In this document: one piece after another, positions 15,607 to 22,289 of the stretch
Position numbering within the stretch: position 1 is the first letter of the stretch
Layout of the letters: every line of letters starts with the position of its first letter
Assembly: GCA_049840795.1 (NCBI GenBank)
Contig: JASGJK010000015.1
Span: 1 to 22,289, forward strand
DNA from: UPXZ01 sp049840795
Lineage (GTDB): Bacteria > Bacteroidota > Bacteroidia > Bacteroidales > Paludibacteraceae
Direction: 5' to 3'
Length of the DNA: 22,289 bases
The notes under the pieces: generated by a model
Database searches by the model: none
Seen by the model: only the letters and a program-made list of their open reading frames with translations
Told to the model about the DNA's origin: nothing
Program-made: the position numbers and the translations under genes

Positions 15607-15963
15607 ATGAAAACATTAATTATAGGAGCAAGTAAAAATCCCGATAGATACTCGTATAAGGCTGCTGAAAGACTGTTGAATTACGGACACGAAATTGAAT
15701 TACTCGGCTTAAGAAACGATGAAGTTTTCGGACGTCATATTGACACGGAATGGAAACACTATACCGGCATTGACACAGTTACGCTTTATATTGGGGCACA
15801 GCATCAACCGGACTATTACAACTATGTAATTTCACTTCGGCCACGCCGTGTGATTTTTAATCCCGGCACGGAAAACCAAGAGTTTATCGACCTTTTACAA
15901 AAGAACGGAATAGAAAGTGAAGTAGCTTGCACACTGGTGCTGTTGGGAACTGGACAATATTAG
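15607..15963 (+). CDS. CoA-binding domain protein (YccU-like)
   Basis: A 118-residue single-domain Rossmann-fold protein of the CoA_binding_2 family. The N-terminus MKTLIIGASKNPDRYSYKAAERL has the nucleotide-binding glycine segment, followed by HEIELLGLRNDEVFG and RPRRVIFNPGTEN. Related proteins bind CoA as in succinyl-CoA synthetase alpha subunits, but no specific reaction is known. It is 63 bp upstream of dapB on the same strand and may be cotranscribed with it. Confidence 0.88.
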   Translation: MKTLIIGASKNPDRYSYKAAERLLNYGHEIELLGLRNDEVFGRHIDTEWKHYTGIDTVTLYIGAQHQPDYYNYVISLRPRRVIFNPGTENQEFIDLLQKNGIESEVACTLVLLGTGQY

Positions 15964-16026
15964 CAATTGAAAGTAGCGATGAGCAATAGGCTCTTGTTCA
16001 TTTTTAGTAAATACGCATACATCATT

Positions 16027-16743
16027 ATGAAAATAGCATTAATAGGTTATGGAAAAATGGGTAAAACCATTGAACGAATTGCACGTGAACGCGGACATGA
16101 AATTGTATCAATTATTGATATAGATAATGACGGTGACTTCGCATCGGAAGCATTCAGAAGCGCTGATGTAGCCATTGAATTTACTCGTCCTGAAGCTGCA
16201 CTTCAAAACTACCAAAAGGCTTTCGATGCAGGGGTAGCTGTGGTCTCCGGTACAACCGGCTGGAATGAGAAACTTTCGGAAACAAAAAAATTGATTGAAG
16301 AAAGAGGATATACTCTATTTTGGACATCAAACTTCAGTCTGGGAGTAAATATTTTTATGGCGTTGAATAAGTATTTGGCTAAAATAATGAACCAGTTTGC
16401 CAATTACAATGTGGAAATGACCGAAATTCATCACACACAAAAATTGGATGCACCCTCAGGAACAGCCATCACATTAGCAGAAGGGATTTTAGAAAATATT
16501 GACAGAAAATCAAAATGGGTGAAAGAAACCGAACAAAGCAGTAACGAACTGGCTATCAAATCTGTTCGTGAAGGGCAAGTACCGGGCACACACACTATCC
16601 GTTACGAAAGCAATGTGGATAGCATCGAAATAACACACGCATTGAAAAACAGAGAAAGTTTAGCACTTGGAGCTGTATTGGCTGCTGAATTCGCCTGCGG
16701 TAAAAAAGGCTTTTTGGACATGGAAGATATGTTGAAATTTTAA
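16027..16743 (+). CDS. dapB: 4-hydroxy-tetrahydrodipicolinate reductase
   Basis: A 238-residue DapB that reduces HTPA to tetrahydrodipicolinate with NAD(P)H on the way to meso-DAP and lysine. The N-terminal dinucleotide site is IGYGKMG (6-12). The SGTTGW segment (74-79) and the catalytic region EIHHTQKLDAPSGTA (133-147, with H135/H136 and K139) are present. The frame is open upstream to 15967, but the Rossmann strand begins at MKIALIG, so ATG 16027 is the start. lepB follows 51 bp downstream. Confidence 0.96.
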   Translation: MKIALIGYGKMGKTIERIARERGHEIVSIIDIDNDGDFASEAFRSADVAIEFTRPEAALQNYQKAFDAGVAVVSGTTGWNEKLSETKKLIEERGYTLFWTSNFSLGVNIFMALNKYLAKIMNQFANYNVEMTEIHHTQKLDAPSGTAITLAEGILENIDRKSKWVKETEQSSNELAIKSVREGQVPGTHTIRYESNVDSIEITHALKNRESLALGAVLAAEFACGKKGFLDMEDMLKF

Positions 16744-16794
16744 CTCGGCAACTTCTTAATTAATTGATTTTAGTTATAAGAAATTATTATAAAT

Positions 16795-18223
16795 ATGGAA
16801 CAAGAAACAACAACATTCGTATCGCGATTTCAAAAAACCTGTTAAACAATGGGTTAAAGCTATTTTTTGGTGTTTAATTTATGTTCTCTTCATCGTTTGG
16901 GTAGGAAACTTTTGGTGGTTGTTTCTGCTTCCGCTGATTTTCGATATGTTTATTACCAAATTTATCCCTTGGACATGGTGGAAAAACTCCAAAAACAAAG
17001 CATTTGTCTCATTTATGAGTTGGGTGGATGCTATCGTATTTGCATTGATTGCCGTATATTTTATACACACATTTATATTTCAAAATTATCAAATCCCAAC
17101 TTCTTCACTCGAAAAGTCGTTATTAGTAGGTGATTTTCTGCTCGTTAGTAAAGCCGATTACGGTCCTCGCGTACCTATGACACCACTTTCGTTCCCGCTG
17201 GTACAACATACTTTCCCTATTTTGGGAACAAGATCGTATTTGGAAAAGCCACAATGGGAATACCGTCGATTAAAAGGGTTATCATCGTTAAAGCGGGACG
17301 ATATTGTCGTGTTTAATTTCCCTACAGGTGATACCGTACCAACAAAGGTAAATAACCCGGATTATTATACACTTTGCCGTATTTATGGTAGAGATGCTAT
17401 TTGGTCGCAAAAAGAAACTTTTGGAGATATTGTTTATCGCCCGGTAGATAGACGCGAAAATTACGTAAAACGCTGTGTGGCAGTTGCCGGCGACACATTT
17501 CAAATTATCAAAAATCAAATTTACATCAACGGCAAACCTCAAGAAGATTTTCCCGGAATACAATTTAACTATTACATTCAGACAGACGGAACGCGCTTAA
17601 GCCAAAACTTATACGACAAGCTTGGTATTAGTAATGAAGATACCGATCCTAAAAAAAGTATTGTATCTAATCCTAAAGAGATTAGCTATATGGGCTTAGA
17701 TCCCAACTTTCCGGTATATAAACTTCCGTTGACAAAAGAAATGTATTCTAAATTACAACACACGACCGGTATTGTTAAAATGGTAGTTGAACCCGACATC
17801 CAAACTCTCCAGTTTCCGGGGTATGTTTTTCCGCTGGGTTACAGCGAAAAACTCAAATGGGACAGAGATAACTACGGTCCGCTCTATATCCCTAAAAAAG
17901 GTACAACAATCACACTTGACAGCTTAAATTTGCCAATTTACGAACGAGTAATCGGTACGTATGAACATAATAAATTAGAAGTAAGAAACGGCGAGATATT
18001 TATCAACAACATAAAAACCAACAAATATACGTTTAAGATGGATTATTACTGGATGATGGGAGATAATCGTCATAATTCAGCCGACTCCCGCTATTGGGGA
18101 TTTGTTCCAGAAGACCATATTGTAGGACGTCCCGTGTTTGTTTGGTTATCGTTAAATAAAGACAAGGGCTGGTTAAACGGCAAAATACGTTGGGATAGAT
18201 TTTTTAAAAATGCAAAAAGGTAA
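16795..18223 (+). CDS. lepB: Signal peptidase I (S26), 5' end frameshifted
   Basis: The type I signal peptidase cleaves signal peptides at the outer face of the inner membrane. The main frame is open from about 16793 but has no ATG until well inside the protein; a TTG at 16919 would start it at FLLPLIFDMF. The ATG at 16795 (MEQETTTFVSRFQK) reads into a stop after 16 codons. Removing one A from the A6 run 16832-16837 joins it to PVKQWVKAIFWCLIYVLFIVW and gives about 475 residues, the usual Bacteroidota length. Two N-terminal membrane helices are followed by the nucleophile Ser in QIPTSSLEKSLLVGD, the general-base Lys in NYVKRCVAVAGD, and the box MMGDNRHNSADSRYWGFVPEDHIVGR. It is an essential function in most bacteria, so sequencing error or a TTG start must be considered. 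Confidence 0.9.
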
Positions 18224-18249
18224 TTCACCCCTTTTGAGAAAGTGCCAAT

Positions 18250-18854
18250 ATGCCTATCAAAAATTATTATTTAGCGACTGCTTATTTAGCGCCGGTTTCG
18301 TACTATAAGATCTTGACCGAAGGCGAGAATATTTTTTTTGGAAGGTTATGAAAATTACATTAAGCAAACATACCGTAACCGGTGTAAAATAGCTTCGGCA
18401 AACGGTGTGATGACACTTAATATTCCTGTCGAGAGCAATGGTGGAGAAAATATTCATACGTGATGTCCGTATCTCGACTCATGACAATTGGCAGATACAA
18501 CATTGGCGTTCCATTGAATCAGCTTATAATTCAAGTCCCTTTTTTGAGTATTATCAAGATGATATTCGACCGTTTTATGAAAAAAAATGGAAATTTCTTT
18601 GGGATTTTAATTTTGAACTGATGCAAACAGTAGTAAAACTTATCGACTTGAAACCAAACGTATCACTAACAACTGAATATCAGTTTTCTGTTGAATGTGA
18701 TTTAAGAGACAAAATACATCCAAAAAAAGGAAGTATCATTGATTCGGAAAATTATCACCAGGTTTTTGAACAGAAATATGGTTTCTTACCCGACTTAAGC
18801 ATTATTGATCTTTTGTTTAATATGGGCAACGAATCTCTGCTTAATATTAAATAA
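18250..18854 (+). pseudogene. WbqC-like family protein, two frameshifts
   Basis: Three frames combine into one protein of about 200 residues resembling WbqC-like proteins, whose function is not well known. Piece 1 from ATG 18250 is MPIKNYYLATAYLAPVSYYK. The break at the T8 run 18332-18339 (one T too many) leads to LEGYENYIKQTYRNRCKIA, with the QTYRNRC block diagnostic for the family. A second break at 18447-18450 (one A too many in GAAAATA) leads to IFIRDVRISTHDNWQIQHWRSI and on to the end. The total length fits an intact gene otherwise. It lies 26 bp after lepB on the same strand, the neighbour order I recall from Bacteroides. Confidence 0.8.
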
Positions 18855-18910
18855 TTCAACTATAAGAACATAAAAGATATCCCGTGAAAACGGACAAAAC
18901 AAAAAAAGGT

Positions 18911-19927
18911 ATGGAAAACATTGATTGGAGTAATATTGGTTTCGGTTATATAAAAACCGATTACAATATACGTTGCGCCTACAAAGATGGAAAATGGGGC
19001 AAATTAGAAGTTTCTGACAGTGAGTATTTGAACATACACATAGCTGCCACTTCTTTACACTATGGTCAGGAAGCCTTTGAAGGATTAAAAGCTTTTAGAG
19101 GAAAAGACGGGAAAATCCGTATTTTCAGGATGAGAGACAACGCCCTCAGACTACAAGACTCTTGCGAGGGGACAAGAATGGCTAAACTTCCCATTGAGAT
19201 ATTTGAAGACGCCGTATTAAAAGCCGTAAAACTTAACGAGCGTTTTGTACCTCCGTATGAATCCGGAGCTTCACTTTATATCCGCCCTATATTATTTGGC
19301 ACCGGAGCACAGGTAGGTGTAAAGCCGGCAGATGAATACTTATTTATCGTTTTTGTAACCCCGGTAGGTCCTTATTTCAAAGGTGGATTTCAAACAACGC
19401 CGTTTGTGATAATGAGAGAATACGATCGTTCTGCTCCCTTGGGAATGGGCAAATTCAAGGTTGGTGGAAACTACGCTGCCAGTTTGGTCGCCGGCGAGCG
19501 AGCACATCAATTGGGTTATTCCAATATATTTTATTTGGATGCCAAAGAAAAAAAACACATTGATGAGTGTGGTGCTGCCAATTTCTTCGGAATTAAGAAT
19601 AACACATACATTACTCCCGAATCATCGTCAATATTACCATCTATAACCAACAAAAGTTTGATGACTTTGGCAGAAGAACTTGGGCTAAAGGTTGAACACC
19701 GGCATATTCCTGTAGAAGAATTGGCTACTTTTGACGAAGCCGGCGCCTGCGGAACGGCTGCGGTTATTAGCCCTATTGAACGTATCGACGATTATGACGA
19801 GAATAAATCGTATATTTTCTCTCACGATGGAAAACCCGGTAAAATCTGTGAAAAATTATACAATAAACTTCGTGCCATTCAGTATGGCGATGAACCGGAT
19901 ACGCACAGCTGGGTAACCGTATTATAA
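18911..19927 (+). CDS. ilvE: Branched-chain amino acid aminotransferase
   Basis: A 338-residue PLP enzyme (fold type IV) transferring the amino group between glutamate and Leu/Ile/Val keto acids. Motifs are SLHYGQEAFEGLKAFRG (48-64), YIRPILFGTG (123-132), the PLP lysine K183 in FKVGGNYAAS, DECGAANFF (218-226) and EAGACGTAAVISPI near the C-terminus. The frame is open from a GTG at 18884, but ATG 18911 has AAAAAAAGG immediately upstream and begins MENIDWSNIGFGYIKTDYN, the common form, so it is preferred. It stands 56 bp after the WbqC-like remnant. Confidence 0.95.
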   Translation: MENIDWSNIGFGYIKTDYNIRCAYKDGKWGKLEVSDSEYLNIHIAATSLHYGQEAFEGLKAFRGKDGKIRIFRMRDNALRLQDSCEGTRMAKLPIEIFEDAVLKAVKLNERFVPPYESGASLYIRPILFGTGAQVGVKPADEYLFIVFVTPVGPYFKGGFQTTPFVIMREYDRSAPLGMGKFKVGGNYAASLVAGERAHQLGYSNIFYLDAKEKKHIDECGAANFFGIKNNTYITPESSSILPSITNKSLMTLAEELGLKVEHRHIPVEELATFDEAGACGTAAVISPIERIDDYDENKSYIFSHDGKPGKICEKLYNKLRAIQYGDEPDTHSWVTVL

Positions 19928-19969
19928 AGTTAAAAGTCAAAAATTAGAAATTAGATAATAAAGAAAAAA

Positions 19970-22091
19970 TGAAGAAAATAGCTCTAATTGTGCTGTCACT
20001 GATGATATTTGTTGGTGTAAAAGCAGATGAGGGTATGTGGATGCTCCCTTTAATGCGAAAAACTCAACATCAAAACAATGCAGGAATGGGTTCACGCTCA
20101 CAGCCGATGAAATTTACAGTGATAAAAATGTAAGTTTGAAGGATGCTATCGTCATTTTCGGTGGAGGTTGTACCGGTGTTATGGTATCGCCCAACGGATT
20201 AGTCTTCACAAATCACCATTGTGGGTTACGATGCTATTCAAAAACAAAGCACATTGGATCATAATTATTTCAAAAAGACGGCTTTACGGCTAAAGCGTCT
20301 ATAAATGAAATACCTTGTCCGGGCTTAAGTGTGACTTTTTTGGTAAAAATTGAAAACGTTACCGAAAAAATCGCGCCTTACTTAAATGAGTGTTTCCGAA
20401 GAAAAAAAGAAAACAAACTATTGATTCCATCGGAAAAAGCATTGGAAAAGAGGCTGTTAAAAGCACAACATACAATGCCGAAAAAAGTGGTTCCTGATGT
20501 ATTCGGGAAACCAGTTTTATTTGTTCGTTTACGAAAAATTTCGTGACATACGATTTGCGTATGCTCCTCCATCGTCCATCGGTAAATTTGGCGGCGAAAC
20601 AGACAACTGGATGTATCCACGTCACACCGGAGATTTTTCCGTTTTTAGAGTATATTGCGCACCAGATGGCAAACCGGCAGATAACTTCAAAGAAAATGTG
20701 CCTTACACCCCAAAACGGTATGCCACTATCTCCAATCAAGGATACGAAGAGGGTGATTATGCAATGATACTTGGAAATCCGGATCGACCAACCGATATTG
20801 ACCTCGTGGGGTGTGAAAGATCAAATGAATGGCATAAACAAAGCCCGAATTGACGTTAGAGGTGCCAAACAAGAAGTGTAGCTGAATTCATGTCGTTCCA
20901 ACGAAGCCATAAAACATCGCCTATGCAAGCAAATATGCACGTAGCTCGAATTATTGGAAAAACAGTATCCGGATGAACAAAGTCATTGTTCGCTTAGATG
21001 TAATTACTAAAAAGAACATCAACAAAGCGAATTTACAAATTGGGTTAACGCTGCTCCCGAACGAAAAGAGAATGTACATGGCAACACGCTCAAAAATATT
21101 GATACCTAATAACCGAAATCTCTATCCATATAGTAAATCACTGTACAACTTACGAGAAGCATTTATGGGTGGTGTAGAATTACCCAGATTGGCAAATACC
21201 GCGAAAAGTATTGTCAAAACTATTCCGTTGGTATTCGGTAAAATCAAAGACCAACAATTTATACAAAGATTATTATCCTGAAGTAGATAAAGCTACGTTT
21301 GTAGTGTTACTCAAGACATATAAAGAATTGGTTGATGCAGATGCGCTTCCTGAGTTTTAGAATACCATAAACAAAAAATACAAAGGAAATTACGAGCGAT
21401 TCACGGATTATATTTTTATATGTTCTTTACATCGCAAGATAAACTAATAAAAGCCATAAAAAAAGGAGTTGACTTGGTGAAAGATCCGGCCGTTTTATTT
21501 TATGATGATGTAATACAAACTTTTTATTCGTTTCAAAATGAAGAATACAAAAAAGCTACGGATATAATTTCAAAAGGGGAAAAGAGTACGAGGCTGGTCT
21601 GTTAGAAATGGCCACCCAAAAGAACAAACCGACTTATCCGGATGCTAATTTCACAATGCGCTTGACGTATGGGCAAAATCAAAGGGTACAATCCTGCCGA
21701 TGCAGCATCGTACAGATACTATACCACCACAGAGGGAATTCTCGAAAAAGAAGACCCGTCTAATCCTGAATTAATAATCGGGGACATTGAAACGTGATCG
21801 AAGTCCAAAGACTTTGGCAACTATATTGATAAAAAAGATGGTACAATGCACGTAGCATACACTACAACCAACGACATTACGGGCGGAAATTCGGGAAGTC
21901 CTGTTTTTAACGGCAAAGGAGAACTTATCGGACTTGCTTTTGAGGATGGTAATTGGGAATCGTTGAGTGGAGATATTATTTTTGAACCAAATTTACAACG
22001 TTGTATTTCGGTCGATATTCGCTACGTATTATTTGTAATGGATAAAGTAGGCGGTGCAAGTAGATTAATCAATGAATTAACGATAAAATAA
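19970..22091 (+). pseudogene. S46 family dipeptidyl-peptidase (DPP7/DPP11-like), multiply disrupted
   Basis: The span of about 707 codons equals a full S46 peptidase, but the frame changes many times. The signal peptide MKKIALIVLSLMIFVGVKA and the mature start DEGMWMLPL are intact. Later fragments in other frames hold GFTLTADEIYSD, IFGGGCTGVMVS and TNHHCG (catalytic His), then SIGKFGGETDNWMYPRHTGDF (catalytic-Asp region) and NDITGGNSGSPVFNGKGE (nucleophile Ser). Breaks I could place are A5 at 20058-20062, around 20081-20092, G3 at 20223-20225 and A5 at 20272-20276; several more follow up to 21840. A TAG at 21358-21360 replaces the expected codon in LPEF-x-NTINKKYKGNYERF. These exopeptidases are periplasmic in asaccharolytic Bacteroidota and feed on oligopeptides. 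With so many lesions this copy is very probably dead. Confidence 0.9.
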
Positions 22092-22114
22092 TTATATTTC
22101 GGAAGAAATGATTC

Positions 22115-22156
22115 AAAACAGATTACATTGGGCCACCTTTGTAGTCTGTTTTTTTA
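22115..22156 (+). terminator. Terminator after the S46 pseudogene
   Basis: AACAGATTAC (22117-22126) pairs with GTAGTCTGTT (22141-22150) over 10 bp with one G.U, followed by five more T. It lies 25 bp past the S46 stop. Confidence 0.7.
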
Positions 22157-22162
22157 ATATCT

Positions 22163-22249
22163 ATGGGCGATAATCTGAAACAAAAACAATAACAGCCGTA
22201 AAATGGTCAGCTGTTGATAGATTTGGACAACAAGCTGTTCAGTTTGTGG
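22163..22249 (+). pseudogene. 5' stub of a polysaccharide flippase (MOP/Wzx-like)
   Basis: ATG 22163 begins MGDNLKQK. One missing A in the A5 run 22182-22186 would join it to TITAVKWSAVDRFGQQAVQFV, the typical amphipathic start plus first helix of O-antigen/polysaccharide export flippases. As written the frame stops after ten codons. The similarity ends at about 22249, where the sequence shared with the left window end begins, so the gene seems cut by that repeat. The call rests on under 30 residues. Confidence 0.5.
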
Positions 22250-22289
22250 AGGTGCTGTTCGGATTCTATCGTGTTTCCCGATCAACCTT
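22250..22289. repeat. Right copy of the inverted repeat shared with the left end
   Basis: The reverse complement matches 32-70 at 36 of 40 positions. It starts exactly where the flippase similarity stops and runs off the window end. Confidence 0.6.

Noticed and set aside
1..22289. CRISPR array, prophage, toxin-antitoxin pair or integron
   Set aside because: I saw no evenly spaced repeats, cas, integrase, phage structural or paired toxin-antitoxin genes.

Overview
The window looks like chromosomal DNA of a Bacteroidota (Bacteroidales-type) bacterium. The evidence is AT-rich base use, several candidate promoters with the Bacteroides -7 motif TAnnTTTG, lineage-typical families (DUF4286, DUF6132, S46 dipeptidyl-peptidase, an OadA-like carboxyltransferase, long Bacteroidota-type LepB) and the order dapB-lepB-WbqC. 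I recall that order as common in Bacteroides, but could not check it. No phage, CRISPR array or plasmid functions are visible.

Layout. 1-974: a broken IS1595-family transposase, truncated on the left. 992-9090 is mostly minus strand: an HD-domain phosphohydrolase, enolase, a frameshifted GH13 alpha-amylase, then thiol peroxidase on plus, an APC amino-acid permease and an OadA/PycB-like carboxyltransferase. A 466-bp AT-rich spacer with a 34-bp palindrome (9235-9268) separates these from plus-strand ppk2 and recX. Next come tRNA-Ala(GGC) on minus, and a DUF4286 gene coupled to a frameshifted ruvC on plus. 12152-14235 (minus) holds a helical secreted LTXXQ/DUF4890-like protein and a compact cysteine-rich operon: ArsR-type regulator, DUF6132 membrane protein, HMA-like protein and thioredoxin lipoprotein. 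14413-19927 (plus) is metabolic and housekeeping: aroB, CoA-binding protein, dapB, lepB, WbqC-like pseudogene, ilvE. The right end holds a heavily broken S46 peptidase gene and the 5' stub of a polysaccharide flippase.

The intact genes serve glycolysis (eno), peroxide defence (tpx), amino-acid uptake, oxaloacetate/pyruvate carboxyl transfer, polyphosphate-nucleotide metabolism, shikimate, lysine/DAP and branched-chain amino-acid synthesis, and DNA repair (recX, ruvC).

Two things stand out. First, many genes carry single-base indels in homopolymers (IS transposase, GH13, ruvC, lepB, WbqC-like, S46, flippase), although ruvC and lepB are housekeeping genes. This is either assembly or sequencing error, or a genome in early decay. 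The S46 gene also has a nonsense substitution, so at least part of the decay may be real. Second, the ArsR operon has an inverted repeat resembling SmtB/ArsR operators next to a -7 box. Its four products share unusual cysteine features, which makes it the best candidate here for a little-described system, possibly thiol, metal or sulfur stress handling. In addition, the two window ends carry 36/40-matching inverted copies of one repeat, suggesting the sequence is bounded by copies of a mobile element.
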